Source: Paraburkholderia sp.
Lineage (GTDB): Bacteria; Pseudomonadota; Gammaproteobacteria; Burkholderiales; Burkholderiaceae
DNA: 37,626 nucleotides
Assembly: GCA_031286755.1 (NCBI GenBank)
Contig: JAITTX010000070.1
Location: forward strand, 1 to 37,626
Direction of reading: 5' to 3'
Below are positions 25,940 to 34,856 of the stretch, in pieces. The notes below the pieces were generated by a model. That model had not been told where the DNA came from, did no database searches, and worked only from the letters and a program-made list of their open reading frames with translations. A program made the translations under genes and the position numbers. The number at the start of each line of letters is the position of its first letter. Positions within the stretch are counted from its first letter, which is position 1.

Positions 25940-27049
25940 TCACACCGCAGCGGTGTCGCGCGCAGGGAGGACGGCGCGGCCGGGGCGGCTACAAGCAATT
26001 CGAAAGTTTAGCACGACGACGAGAAGCAGCAGGATCGCCGCGCCACCGTTGTGCGCCACTGCCACGGGCAGCGGCCACTGCAGCACGATGTTGGATAGCC
26101 CGGTCAAAAACTGGATCACGATCACGATCACGATCCAGTTAGCGGGGCGTCGCAGCGAGGCGTAACGCCGCAACTTGAGGGCGAACCATACCAGATAAGC
26201 GATCACAATGAACGCGAACGTGCGATGCGTCCAGTGAATCGCAACGAGCGCATCCTGGGTGATCACATCGCCGTTGCCGTCCATGCCGAGCGCGCGCCAG
26301 AGATGGAAGCCATGGTGGAAGTCCATCGGCGGGATCCATGCGCCGTTGCAGGTCGGGAAGTCCGTGCACGCGAGCACCGCGTAGTTCGTGCTCACCCAGC
26401 CGCCCAGCGCGATCTGCACGACCAGCAGCACGAGCGCCGCGAGCGCGGCTGCGCGCCAGCGCGCGGCGTCGGGCTCATACGCGGGCAGCGGCGTCATGCG
26501 CGCGGCAAGCCACGCCAGCGCGCCGAGCAGCGTGAGGCCGAGCAAGAGATGCGTGGTGACGATGATGGGTTGCAGCTTCATCGTCACCGTCCATGCGCCA
26601 AACACGCCCTGCACGACGATCAGGCCGAGCAGCGCCGTGGGCCACCACGGCGAGACGTGCAGCGGCATGCGCTTGATGCGCGCGCGCCAGGCGATCGCCG
26701 TCTGCGCGATGATCAGGACACCGATGGCCATCGCGAAATAGCGGTGAATCATCTCGATCCACGCCTTGGTCATGCTCACGGGGCCGCTCGGCATGGCGAG
26801 GTGCGCGGCCGTGATCTGCGCATGCGCGATGAACGGCGACGAAGTGCCATAGCAACCCGGCCAGTCAGGACAGCCGAGACCCGAATCGGTCAGGCGCGTG
26901 AAGCCGCCGAACATCACCAGGTCGAGCGTCATGAAGGTCGTGAGCCACACGAGCTTGCGGAACTTGTCGTCGTCGGCCTTCACCCAGACCCACGACAGCG
27001 GCAGCAACGCGATGCACAGGCCAATCAGGCCCAGCTCCAGAATAAACAT
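25940..27049 (-). CDS. ctaA: Heme A synthase (COX15/CtaA)
   Basis: CtaA oxidises the C8 methyl of heme O to the formyl of heme A. The 369-residue membrane protein has about eight helices with paired heme-ligand histidines: EMIHRYFAM and ITAAHLAMP in the N half, THLLLGLTLL in the middle and AIHWTHRTFAF in the C half. The Cys pair in LGCPDWPGCYG lies in the first periplasmic loop, and CTDFPTCNG is its counterpart in the second half, reflecting the internal duplication of this family. Length is typical for proteobacterial type. Confidence 0.95.
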   Translation of the reverse strand: MFILELGLIGLCIALLPLSWVWVKADDDKFRKLVWLTTFMTLDLVMFGGFTRLTDSGLGCPDWPGCYGTSSPFIAHAQITAAHLAMPSGPVSMTKAWIEMIHRYFAMAIGVLIIAQTAIAWRARIKRMPLHVSPWWPTALLGLIVVQGVFGAWTVTMKLQPIIVTTHLLLGLTLLGALAWLAARMTPLPAYEPDAARWRAAALAALVLLVVQIALGGWVSTNYAVLACTDFPTCNGAWIPPMDFHHGFHLWRALGMDGNGDVITQDALVAIHWTHRTFAFIVIAYLVWFALKLRRYASLRRPANWIVIVIVIQFLTGLSNIVLQWPLPVAVAHNGGAAILLLLVVVLNFRIACSRPGRAVLPARDTAAV

Positions 27050-27087
27050 CTCTCGTACTCTTCTCTGTCAGACTCGCGCTGCGCACC

Positions 27088-27801
27088 TTAACCGATGCGC
27101 GACCACTTGAGCAGTTTGGTCAGGTCCTGCTTGATCTTCGACGGATCCGGCTGCTCGGGGAACCGCATCATCAGGTTGCCGTTCGGATCGACCAGGTAGA
27201 TGTGGTCGGTATCCTTCGTCTTGTCGGTCGCCGGCAGCCATGCGGCCACCGAATCCGGATCGGCGCGCAGCATGCGCGTGTCCGGATACGCGGTCTTCAC
27301 CACGGCAGGCACCGTGGCGTCGTCGGTGCGCAGCCAGACCGTGACCACGCGCTCGCGCTCCTGCCCTTGCGTCGCGCGCACCTGGCGCATGAAGTAGAGC
27401 TTCTGCGCGCAGGACTCGCCGCACGCGCCGCCGTCCACCGAGATCATCAGCCAGCGGCCCTTCAGGGAGGCAAGCGGCACTTCGCGGCCGTCGTCGCCGG
27501 TCACCATCAGCGCGGACGGGATCGTGCGTTGCGGCTCGATCAGCGTGCCGTAGCTCGTCGAGCCGCCCTTCGGCTTGATCACGTAATAGGTGAAGTACGA
27601 AAGCGCGATAGGCGCGCCACAGATCAGCGCCATCAGCAGCAACATCCAGCGGCCGCGCTGCCATGAGCCCTTCTGGGGTGCACCTTTCGACGGAGCGCCT
27701 TTCGATGGAGCGCCCTTTGGCGGGGCGCCCTTTGGCGGCGCGCCTTTCTGCAGCGATGCGCTGCGCGAAACCTGCGATGAATCGGGAGAATGCGTCGACA
27801 C
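27088..27801 (-). CDS. Sco-like thioredoxin-fold membrane protein with KGAPx repeat
   Basis: The 237-residue protein lies between SURF1 and ctaA in oxidase clusters of betaproteobacteria. A cytosolic N-terminus carries five KGAPx pentapeptides (19-43). One membrane helix follows at about 52-72, then a periplasmic thioredoxin-like domain with CGESC (Cys127, Cys131), the same CxxxC spacing as Sco proteins, and IYLVDPNGNLMMRF near the C-terminus. The His ligand of Sco is not obvious. It probably takes part in copper or thiol handling during oxidase assembly (inference). The start is GTG 27801 with a GAGG Shine-Dalgarno sequence. Confidence 0.82.
   Translation of the reverse strand: MSTHSPDSSQVSRSASLQKGAPPKGAPPKGAPSKGAPSKGAPQKGSWQRGRWMLLLMALICGAPIALSYFTYYVIKPKGGSTSYGTLIEPQRTIPSALMVTGDDGREVPLASLKGRWLMISVDGGACGESCAQKLYFMRQVRATQGQERERVVTVWLRTDDATVPAVVKTAYPDTRMLRADPDSVAAWLPATDKTKDTDHIYLVDPNGNLMMRFPEQPDPSKIKQDLTKLLKWSRIG
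27668..27748. repeat. Imperfect 15-bp tandem repeat within the Sco-like gene
   Basis: About five copies of a 15-bp unit encode KGAPP/KGAPS/KGAPQ. The copies differ at third and a few other positions, so the repeat is not brand new. In-frame units can change number by slippage without breaking the gene. Confidence 0.8.
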
Positions 27802-27914
27802 TGCTTGAACCTCGTTTCTGTCGCTTCCAGTTATTCATGCGCTGCCGTGTTGCAGCGAATCCTTGTGCCTGATAAATCGCCCAGCGGCGTGATCGGCTCA
27901 AAGCCAATCGATCA

Positions 27915-28673
27915 TCAGGCGTCCTTCGTGCTGCAAGACGGTGCCTGGTCACGCTCCTTACTGCGCTCTTTTGTCGCAGCCCGGCGAGCCGCGTAAAGGC
28001 CGAATCCGAGCGCTGCGGCTGCCATGCCCCACCACTGGAGCATGTAGCCGTAGTTGCGCTCGACGTCCGTCGTCGGCACGGGCCAGTCGCGCACGAGACC
28101 GTCCTTCAAGGCCGGCACGGCTTCCGTTTGCTGGATCACGAAGGGCTGCAACGGCAGTCCGGTTTCCGCCGCGTAGGAAGCGACGCCGAGATTCTGCCGT
28201 ATCTTCTGATGCGCTGCAGAGCCGCCCGCCCCCAGTTCGAAGGCACGCGAGGCGTCGACACGCGCAATGCCCACCACTTCTACCGGACCCGAGGGGGTCA
28301 GATAGGGAGCGATCCGCTCGCGATCCTGGATGTTGCGCGGCAACCAGCCACGATTCACGAGCACGTAGCCACCGCCTTCCAGTTTAAGCGGCATCACCAC
28401 GTAAAAGCCTGGCTGGTCGTTATAGGGACGATTGTCGAGATACACCACACGCTCGGGCATGAACGTGCCCTTTGCGCTCACCCGGTGAAACTCGATGTCC
28501 TTCAGCGCTAACGGCGCGGCGCCCACCGGCTGCGGGCTCGCATTCTCATAGCGCGTGATCTGCGCCTGCAGCGCTTCTTTTTGATGAGCGCGGTCGCGCT
28601 GCCAGAAGCCAAGGCGGATGGTCACAGCCATCACGATCAGGATGAGCAGCGCAGGAACGAGACGGATTTTCAT
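27915..28673 (-). CDS. SURF1 family oxidase assembly protein
   Basis: SURF1 supports heme A insertion into oxidase subunit I. The 252-residue protein has two membrane helices, one at the N-terminus (about 3-20, LVPALLILIVMAVTIRLGFW) and one near the C-terminus (about 208-228, MLQWWGMAAAALGFGLYAAR), enclosing a periplasmic beta domain with GTFMPERVVYLDNRPYND and VLVNRGWLPR. These are the standard SURF1 blocks. The ATG at 28673 gives the helix at the right place; ATGs at 28682 and 28727 are alternatives. It is first of the SURF1/Sco-like/ctaA/ctaB/sco group. Confidence 0.93.
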   Translation of the reverse strand: MKIRLVPALLILIVMAVTIRLGFWQRDRAHQKEALQAQITRYENASPQPVGAAPLALKDIEFHRVSAKGTFMPERVVYLDNRPYNDQPGFYVVMPLKLEGGGYVLVNRGWLPRNIQDRERIAPYLTPSGPVEVVGIARVDASRAFELGAGGSAAHQKIRQNLGVASYAAETGLPLQPFVIQQTEAVPALKDGLVRDWPVPTTDVERNYGYMLQWWGMAAAALGFGLYAARRAATKERSKERDQAPSCSTKDA

Positions 28674-28778
28674 CGGGCACATCCGATGCGGCGCATTTGA
28701 GTAGCCATACCCCGCACCCAGGAGCACGGTGCGATAATGAGACAGGCGTTTTCAGGCATGCCAACTTCAGTGAACTTC

Positions 28779-28988
28779 ATGCACATACTTGTCCCCATTG
28801 CATTTGCGCTGATCATCGCGAGCATGATCTCGGCGCTTTACTTCATGATGCACGACCGAGGCCGCACCAAGCGGATGGTCTGGTCGCTCGCAACGCGTGT
28901 CGGGCTGTCCATCTCGCTCTTCCTCTTCATCCTCTTTGCCCACTGGATGGGCTGGATCCAGTCCACCGGGATTCCGTACAACCGCTGA
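28779..28988 (+). CDS. Twin transmembrane protein (DUF2909 type)
   Basis: The 69-residue product starts MHILVPIAFALIIASMISAL, has a first helix at about 4-22, a basic loop HDRGRTKRM and a second helix at about 38-58, ending MGWIQSTGIPYNR. Two-helix proteins of this family lie in oxidase clusters of betaproteobacteria and are presumed to be accessory. It is the only gene of this cluster on the plus strand, diverging from SURF1. In-frame ATGs at 28737 and 28758 would lengthen it; none has a strong Shine-Dalgarno sequence. Confidence 0.85.
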   Translation: MHILVPIAFALIIASMISALYFMMHDRGRTKRMVWSLATRVGLSISLFLFILFAHWMGWIQSTGIPYNR

Positions 28989-29068
28989 GCGCAGCGTTCG
29001 CGGGCTCACGTTCGAGCCCGCTTGACACCCGGCCGCCCGTCCGCATCTCGCCTCGTATCCCGTTCTGC

Positions 29069-29119
29069 AAAAGCCAAGGCGCCGCCCCGACCATGTCGAA
29101 GCGGCGCCTTGGCTTTTTT
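29069..29119. terminator. Bidirectional terminator between DUF2909 gene and coxC
   Basis: AAAAGCCAAGGCGCCGC (29069-29085) pairs over 17 bp with GCGGCGCCTTGGCTTTT (29101-29117), continuing into six T residues. It lies between converging genes and can act on both. Confidence 0.92.
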
Positions 29120-29173
29120 ACGCCCGCTGCGCTGCGGCATTCACATGCCGCGCGAATGAGCGCATCGTGCGCG

Positions 29174-30031
29174 TTACAGCCAGTACACGACGACGTAGAG
29201 GCCGAGCCAGACCACGTCCACAAAGTGCCAGTACCACGCGGCGCCTTCGAATGCGAAGTGGTGCTCCGCCGTGAAGTGACCGCGAATCAGCCGGATCATC
29301 ACCACGGTGAGCATCGTGCCGCCGAGGAACACGTGAAAGCCGTGGAAGCCCGTGAGCAGGAAGAACGTCGAACCGTAGATGCCCGAAGCCAGCGTGAGAT
29401 TCAGTTCGCTGTATGCGTGGACGTACTCGAAGACTTGCAGGCACAGGAAGCACAGGCCCAGCACGATCGTCGCCGCGAGCCACGCGATGGTCTTTTTGCG
29501 GTGGTCGTCGCGCAGCGCGTGGTGAGCAACCGTGAGCGTCGCGCCCGAGGAAAGCAGCAGCGCCGTGTTGATGGTCGGAACGGGCCACGGTGTCATCGCG
29601 CGGAACTGCGAGACGAGCGCCGCCGGGCCGTTGTTCGGCCACACCGCCGCGAAGTCCGGCCAGATCAGCTTGTAGTCGAGGCTGCCGAGCTGATGCATGG
29701 CGATCTGGCGTGCGTAAAAGAGCGCACCGAAGAACGCGCCGAAGAACATCACTTCGGAGAAGATGAACCAGCTCATGCTCCAGCGATACGACTTGTCGAC
29801 GCGCTTGCCGTACATGCCGCCTTCCGATTCGGCGATGGCGTCGCCGAACCAGTGCCACAACGTGAAGATCACCCACAGCAGACCGACGGCCACGCCGATC
29901 GGCCCCCACGACTCGCCGTTGATCCACGACGCGAGCGACGCGAGCATGATCAAAAGACCAATGGACGCGCTGATCGGATGCCGCGACGGGTGCGGTACGA
30001 AGTAGTACGGGCTATCGTTCTGGCCGCTCAT
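29174..30031 (-). CDS. coxC: Cytochrome c oxidase subunit III
   Basis: Subunit III stabilises proton pumping of the aa3 oxidase. The 285-residue protein has about seven helices, with the family blocks SEVMFFGAFFGALFYAR, FLCLQVFEYVHA, GSTFFLLTGFHGFHVFLGG and the C-terminal GAAWYWHFVDVVWLGLYVVV. ATG 30031 starts MSGQNDSPYYFVPHPS and is preceded by GGAG. The frame is open 35 codons upstream without family similarity. It is the last gene of the coxB-ctaD-ctaG-coxC run. Confidence 0.96.
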   Translation of the reverse strand: MSGQNDSPYYFVPHPSRHPISASIGLLIMLASLASWINGESWGPIGVAVGLLWVIFTLWHWFGDAIAESEGGMYGKRVDKSYRWSMSWFIFSEVMFFGAFFGALFYARQIAMHQLGSLDYKLIWPDFAAVWPNNGPAALVSQFRAMTPWPVPTINTALLLSSGATLTVAHHALRDDHRKKTIAWLAATIVLGLCFLCLQVFEYVHAYSELNLTLASGIYGSTFFLLTGFHGFHVFLGGTMLTVVMIRLIRGHFTAEHHFAFEGAAWYWHFVDVVWLGLYVVVYWL

Positions 30032-30158
30032 GCCTGATTCTCCAATTTCCAGTTGCTCCGGACAGTGCCGGCTTTTGCCGACTTCTGCCGGCTGTCTGTC
30101 TTCGTTATTCGTATTCGCCTTCAAGCGCGAGCGCATGCGTTCCGCATGCTGCCCTGCG

Positions 30159-30425
30159 CTACGCCTGGCCCACCACCACGTGCACGATCAGCAGCAGCAC
30201 GACGATGAAGATCACCGCGCCGATGAGCCCCGCCGCGATCAGCGCCAGAGGGTGCAACTGCGCGGCATCCGACTCGAGATCCGCGCGCTTGCGTATGCCG
30301 AAGAACGACCACCCCACGGCTTTCGCCAGTTGCAGCACGCCGATCTTCTTTTGCTTCGCCGCGCCGGCGCCCTGGCTGGCGCCGCCGCGTTCTTCCTTCT
30401 TGCCGTTGCTATTGTTGCCGTTCAT
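30159..30425 (-). CDS. DUF2970 small membrane protein
   Basis: The 88-residue protein has a charged, Gly/Asn/Lys-rich N-terminus (about 1-28), the conserved core LQLAKAVGWSFFGIRKRADL, then HPLALIAAGLIGAVIFIVVL as one membrane helix. This matches the DUF2970 pattern found between ctaG and coxC in betaproteobacterial oxidase operons. Its role is unknown; context suggests assembly or stability of the oxidase. Confidence 0.88.
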   Translation of the reverse strand: MNGNNSNGKKEERGGASQGAGAAKQKKIGVLQLAKAVGWSFFGIRKRADLESDAAQLHPLALIAAGLIGAVIFIVVLLLIVHVVVGQA

Positions 30426-30460
30426 GCGCGTCGTCTCACTGGCGTCACGCCACGTTCATC

Positions 30461-31042
30461 TCATGCGCCGGCCAACTGCTTCGGCGCCTTCGGTACCGCG
30501 GGCTTGTTCAACTCGAAAAACGTGTACGACAGCGTGATCGTCTTCACGTCCTTCGGCAGCTTCGGATCGATCACGAACACCACCGGCATGCGCTTCGTCT
30601 CGTTCGCCTTCAAGGTTTGCTGCGTGAAGCAGAAGCACTCGATCTTGCGGAAGTACTCCGTTGCCTGCTTCGGCGCGTAGCTTGGAATGGCCTGCGCGTC
30701 GATCGTGCGTCCTTCGTTGTTCGAAATGTCGTACATCACCGTCGTGACTTCGCCCGGATGCACGTCGAGGCTCGTCTGTTCAGGCTTGAAGCCGAGCAGC
30801 CCGCGAGCGTTCGCGTCGAACTCCACCGAAATCGTGCGCGTCATGTCCACCTGCGTGTTGCGCGCCTCGCGCTCGGTGGCGTCGCGCTGCACGAGATTGT
30901 TGATGCCGGTAACCTGGCAAATCGCGCGATACATCGGTATGAGCGCAAAACCGAAACCGAACATCAAGAACGCGACAACGACGAGCTTGATGAGCATCGC
31001 GCGGTTGAACCCGCGATCGCTGCCAGAGTGCTGCGTAGACAT
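30461..31042 (-). CDS. ctaG: Cytochrome c oxidase assembly protein CtaG (Cox11)
   Basis: CtaG delivers copper to the CuB site of subunit I. The 193-residue protein has one N-terminal helix (about 14-36, MLIKLVVVAFLMFGFGFALI) followed by YRAICQVTG, and a periplasmic immunoglobulin-like domain with the copper motif CFCFTQQTL. These are the Cox11 signatures. The ATG at 31042 has AGGAAG upstream; a longer in-frame start at 31063 is less likely. It lies between the small assembly gene and DUF2970. Confidence 0.95.
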   Translation of the reverse strand: MSTQHSGSDRGFNRAMLIKLVVVAFLMFGFGFALIPMYRAICQVTGINNLVQRDATEREARNTQVDMTRTISVEFDANARGLLGFKPEQTSLDVHPGEVTTVMYDISNNEGRTIDAQAIPSYAPKQATEYFRKIECFCFTQQTLKANETKRMPVVFVIDPKLPKDVKTITLSYTFFELNKPAVPKAPKQLAGA

Positions 31043-31115
31043 CGGACTTCCTCGTACGAACACCAGCGCTCACGCCAATGCGAAGCGCCTCACTGCCCAT
31101 GGTATCAATGCGGCT

Positions 31116-31298
31116 TCAATGAGCTATGCCGCCGAAATACACCTGCTTCACGACGGCACCCAGAAAAAAGACGGCGACGACAGCCAGCAAAACGAGGCCG
31201 AGCCGCAGGTTGCCCGCACGGATCTGTTCGGGCGTACGTCTTTTTTGTGGATTCCGGGTCATGCTTGCGTTGCGTGTTGCCGCGGGATGCGTACTCAT
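31116..31298 (-). CDS. Cytochrome oxidase small assembly protein
   Basis: A 60-residue protein with a basic N-terminus (NPQKRRTPEQIRAGNLRLG) and one membrane helix (about 34-51, LGLVLLAVVAVFFLGAVV), ending QVYFGGIAH. Such small proteins sit between ctaD and ctaG in many betaproteobacteria and are presumed to help oxidase assembly. ATG 31298 or ATG 31262 could be the start; neither has a strong Shine-Dalgarno sequence. Confidence 0.78.
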   Translation of the reverse strand: MSTHPAATRNASMTRNPQKRRTPEQIRAGNLRLGLVLLAVVAVFFLGAVVKQVYFGGIAH

Positions 31299-31384
31299 GC
31301 TTGTGGTCACTTCTGGTGAATCGCGCAAGCGCGGCTTTCGTCTCGCGTCCGGCCGCGCACGGCCGGACGCCCGGGACCGATGGC

Positions 31385-32995
31385 TTATTCGACCGTCGGC
31401 GGATTTTCGAAGGTGTGGAACGGAGCCGGGCTCGGCACGGTCCACTCGAGGCCGGTCGCGCCGTCCCACGGCTTGTCCGAGGCCTTTTCCAGTTCGCCGC
31501 CGCCACGGTATGCCGGCAGCGCCACGAAGAACAGGAAGTACACCTGCGAGAGGCCGAAGCCGAACGCGCCAATCGTGATCACCTGGTTCCAGTCGGTGAA
31601 CTGGGCCGGGTAGTCGGCATAGCGACGCGGCATCCCGGCGAGGCCGACGAAGTGCATCGGCAGGAACGCGAGGTTAAAGAAGATCAGCGAGCACCAGAAG
31701 TGGATCTTGCCGCGCATCTCGTTGTACATCCAGCCGGTCCATTTCGGCGCCCAGTAATACCACCCGGAGAACAACCCGAACAGGGACCCCGCCACCAGCA
31801 CGTAATGGAAGTGCGCAACGACGAAATAGGTTCCGTGGTACTGGATATCGAGCGGCGCCATGGCGAGCATCAGACCCGAGAGGCCACCGAACGTGAACAC
31901 GAGCAGGAAGCCCACGGCGAACAGCATCGGCGTTTCGAACGACAGCGCGCCGCGCCACATCGTCGCCACCCAGTTGAACACCTTCACGCCCGTCGGCACG
32001 GCGATCAGCATCGTCGCGTACATGAAGAAGAGCTGGCCCGTGACCGGCATGCCGGTCGCGAACATGTGGTGCGCCCAGACCATGAACGAGAGAATCGCGA
32101 TCGACGCCGTGGCGTACACCATCGAGCTATAGCCGAACAGCGGCTTGCGCGAGAACGCCGGAATCACCTGCGAAACGATCCCGAACGCCGGCAAGATCAT
32201 GATGTAGACCTCGGGGTGGCCGAAGAACCAGAAGATGTGCTGGTACATGACCGGGTCGCCGCCGCCCGCCGCGTTAAAGAAGCTCGTGCCGAAGTGACGG
32301 TCGAACAGCAGCATCGTGATCGCGCCCGCGAGCACCGGCATCACGGCAATCAGCAGGTAGGCGGTGATCAGCCACGTCCATGCGAACATCGGCATCTTCA
32401 TGAGCGTCATGCCCGGTGCGCGCATGTTCAGGATCGTCACGACGATGTTGATGCCGCCCATGATCGACGACGCGCCCATGATGTGCAGCGCGAAGATTGC
32501 GAAGTCCATGCCCGGGCCCATCTGCGTGGAGAGCGGCGCATAGAGCGTCCAGCCCGCGGCGGTCGCGCCGCCCGGCGTGAAGAACGACGTCACGAGCAGC
32601 ACGGCAGCGGCCGGCAGCAGCCAGAAGCTGAAGTTGTTCATGCGCGCGAAGGCCATGTCCGATGCGCCGATCTGCAGCGGCACCATCCAGTTCGCGAAGC
32701 CCACGAAGGCCGGCATGATCGCGCCGAACACCATCATGAGGCCGTGCATCGTGGTGAGCTGGTTAAAGAACTCGGGGCGCATGATCTGCAGCCCGGGCTC
32801 GAACAGCTCGGCACGAATGGCCAGCGCCATCACACCGCCCGAGAGGAACATCACGAACGAAAAAATCAGATACAGCGTTCCGATGTCCTTGTGGTTGGTG
32901 GCCAGCAACCAGCGGCGCCAGCCGTGGGGCGTCTCGTGGGCGTGGTCCCCGTGCACATGACCGTGGCCCGCTACATCGTGTCCGATGCTAGACAT
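31385..32995 (-). CDS. ctaD: Cytochrome c oxidase subunit I
   Basis: This is the catalytic subunit of the aa3 oxidase, holding heme a, heme a3 and CuB. The 536-residue, 12-helix protein has heme a ligand His84 (TTMHGLMM) and His397, heme a3 ligand His395 (HFHYVL), CuB ligands His260 (FFGHPEVY), His309 and His310, and the cross-linked Tyr264. The N-terminus is unusually His-rich, with seven His in the first 24 residues (HGHVHGDHAHETPH region), perhaps binding metal. ATG 32995 follows an AGGAGA Shine-Dalgarno sequence. It lies 120 nt after coxB. Confidence 0.97.
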   Translation of the reverse strand: MSSIGHDVAGHGHVHGDHAHETPHGWRRWLLATNHKDIGTLYLIFSFVMFLSGGVMALAIRAELFEPGLQIMRPEFFNQLTTMHGLMMVFGAIMPAFVGFANWMVPLQIGASDMAFARMNNFSFWLLPAAAVLLVTSFFTPGGATAAGWTLYAPLSTQMGPGMDFAIFALHIMGASSIMGGINIVVTILNMRAPGMTLMKMPMFAWTWLITAYLLIAVMPVLAGAITMLLFDRHFGTSFFNAAGGGDPVMYQHIFWFFGHPEVYIMILPAFGIVSQVIPAFSRKPLFGYSSMVYATASIAILSFMVWAHHMFATGMPVTGQLFFMYATMLIAVPTGVKVFNWVATMWRGALSFETPMLFAVGFLLVFTFGGLSGLMLAMAPLDIQYHGTYFVVAHFHYVLVAGSLFGLFSGWYYWAPKWTGWMYNEMRGKIHFWCSLIFFNLAFLPMHFVGLAGMPRRYADYPAQFTDWNQVITIGAFGFGLSQVYFLFFVALPAYRGGGELEKASDKPWDGATGLEWTVPSPAPFHTFENPPTVE

Positions 32996-33115
32996 GACTC
33001 TCTCCTGAAGCGAATTGCTTTGCGTCTCTTACTACCGTTGGCCTACTGACTGTTCTTTTTGCGGCCCGGCGCGCGCTTCTTTCCTTCTTCTCGCGCCCCG
33101 TGCCGATCAACCCGC

Positions 33116-34726
33116 TCAGGCTGCCGGGCTGATTTCCACGCGTCGTGCTTCCTTCGCGTCGGCGCCGCCGGTGACCGTCTCCGGCTTCTTGAGGATGATG
33201 TGGTCCTCGGCAATGCCCGCCGCCTTCATTGCGTCGCGCACAGCCTGCGCGCGATGCTTGGCGAGCTCCGCGTTTGCGTCGGCCTTGCCGCTCGCGTCGG
33301 TGAAACCCGAGAGCGCGAACTTCGCGTCCGGATGCGCCTTCGCGTAATCGGCCGCGGCCTGGATTGCGTCTTTCGCATCAGCGGGCAGCGTGCTCTTGCC
33401 CACTTCGAAATAGATGCTGGCCGGGAGCGCCGCCGCTGCGGCAGGCGCCGCTGCGCCGCCTTGCGCCGCGCCCGAAGCCTGCTCGGCGCCGCTTGCCGCG
33501 CCCGCCTGCTCCGCGCCGCTTGCCTGCTCAGCCGGAGCGGCTTGCGCCGCTTGAGCACCGCCCTCAGGCATCTTGCCGTTGCGTGCGTCGGCCACCTGGC
33601 GCGGCTGCAGCATGTCGCCCATATGGTTGCCCCACGCGTTGCGCTCGAACGTGATCACCGAGGCGATCTCGACGTCGTTCAGCGTAGGCGCCCACGGCGG
33701 CATGGCACCCTTGCCGTGCAGGACGATGTCCACGTGCCCGGCGATCGGGCCGTTGGCGATCTTGCTGCCGTCGAGCGCAGGGAACGTACCCGCGCCCTTG
33801 CCGTTGGCCTGGTGGCACGCCGCGCAGTTCGCCGCGTAGACCTTCTCGCCGCGCTCCTTGAGCTCAGCCATCGTGTACGTCTTGTTGGGGTCGTCGCTGG
33901 CGGCAGCCATCTTCGCCTTTTGCGTGTCCACCCACTTCGCATAGTCCTCGTCGGAGAGCACCTCGACCACGACCGGCATGAACGCATGCTCCTTGCCGCA
34001 CAGCTCGGTACAGAAGCCGCGATAGGTGCCCACCTTGTCGGCCTTGAACCACGTGTCGCGCACGAAGCCCGGGATGGCATCCTGCTTCACACCGAACGCG
34101 GGCACGTACCACGAGTGCACGACGTCGTTGGCGGTGGTGATGATGCGGATCTTCTTGTTGACCGGCACGACGAGCGGGTTATCGACTTCCTGCAGATAGG
34201 TGTCGGTGATCGGCGCCTGGCCGTTCACTTCCGCGCGCGGCGTCGTGAGCGTCGAAAGGAAGTTGATGCCCTCGCCCGGACCCTTCACGTAGTCGTAGCC
34301 CCATTTCCACTGGTAGCCGGTGACTTTCACCGTGAGATCGGCGTTGGTCGTGTCCTTCATCGCGACGACGGCCTTGGTGGCCGGCAGCGCCATCAGCACG
34401 ACAATGATGAACGGCACAATCGTCCAGATGATTTCGACGGTCGTGCTCTCGTGAAAATGCGAAGCCTTATGCCCCTTCGATTTACGGTGTGCGTACATCG
34501 AATAGAACATGACGCCGAATACACCGACGAAAATCACGGCGCATAACAGCAGCATCATCATGTGCAGGTTATAAAGCTCTTCTGCGATGCGCGTGACGGG
34601 CGGCTGGAAATTGATCTCATTGACGGCGGGGCCGCCCGGACTGTCTCCGACTGCGAGTGCCGCGCCGGCGACGAGGAGTCCGCTGCACGCCAGCACGCCC
34701 ATTAGGGCTCGCTTGATTGTTTTCAT
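33116..34726 (-). CDS. coxB: Cytochrome c oxidase subunit II fused to cytochrome c and OmpA-like domains
   Basis: CoxB accepts electrons from cytochrome c through CuA. The 536-residue protein starts with a signal peptide, two membrane helices (about 56-76 and 98-118) and the cupredoxin domain with CuA ligands His204, Cys239, Glu241, Cys243, His247 and Met250 (CTELCGKEH). A cytochrome c domain follows (about 285-372) with heme site CAACH at 301-305. An Ala/Gln/Glu-rich linker (390-435) leads to an OmpA-C-like domain (437-534) with GFTDASGKADANAELAKHRA and ARRVEI. The ATG at 34726 has an AAGGAAG Shine-Dalgarno sequence. The OmpA part would be periplasmic and could bind peptidoglycan. Confidence 0.95.
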   Translation of the reverse strand: MKTIKRALMGVLACSGLLVAGAALAVGDSPGGPAVNEINFQPPVTRIAEELYNLHMMMLLLCAVIFVGVFGVMFYSMYAHRKSKGHKASHFHESTTVEIIWTIVPFIIVVLMALPATKAVVAMKDTTNADLTVKVTGYQWKWGYDYVKGPGEGINFLSTLTTPRAEVNGQAPITDTYLQEVDNPLVVPVNKKIRIITTANDVVHSWYVPAFGVKQDAIPGFVRDTWFKADKVGTYRGFCTELCGKEHAFMPVVVEVLSDEDYAKWVDTQKAKMAAASDDPNKTYTMAELKERGEKVYAANCAACHQANGKGAGTFPALDGSKIANGPIAGHVDIVLHGKGAMPPWAPTLNDVEIASVITFERNAWGNHMGDMLQPRQVADARNGKMPEGGAQAAQAAPAEQASGAEQAGAASGAEQASGAAQGGAAAPAAAAALPASIYFEVGKSTLPADAKDAIQAAADYAKAHPDAKFALSGFTDASGKADANAELAKHRAQAVRDAMKAAGIAEDHIILKKPETVTGGADAKEARRVEISPAA

Positions 34727-34856
34727 AGCTTCCTTACCCATAAATTCCATTCAAACCCTCGACCCCGCAGGAAGGTTCTGCAACCAGGTCACGCCCTGGG
34801 TGCGCGCCGAATCACGACTCGCACTCTGAATGAATCCCCCTGCCACGCACCCGTAT

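Noticed and set aside
27668..27748. CRISPR-like short repeats
   Set aside because: The 15-bp units are directly adjacent without spacers and keep the reading frame of a protein repeat.
30617..33049. 810-codon plus-strand frame
   Set aside because: Antisense of ctaD, ctaG and the small assembly gene; an artefact of high GC3.
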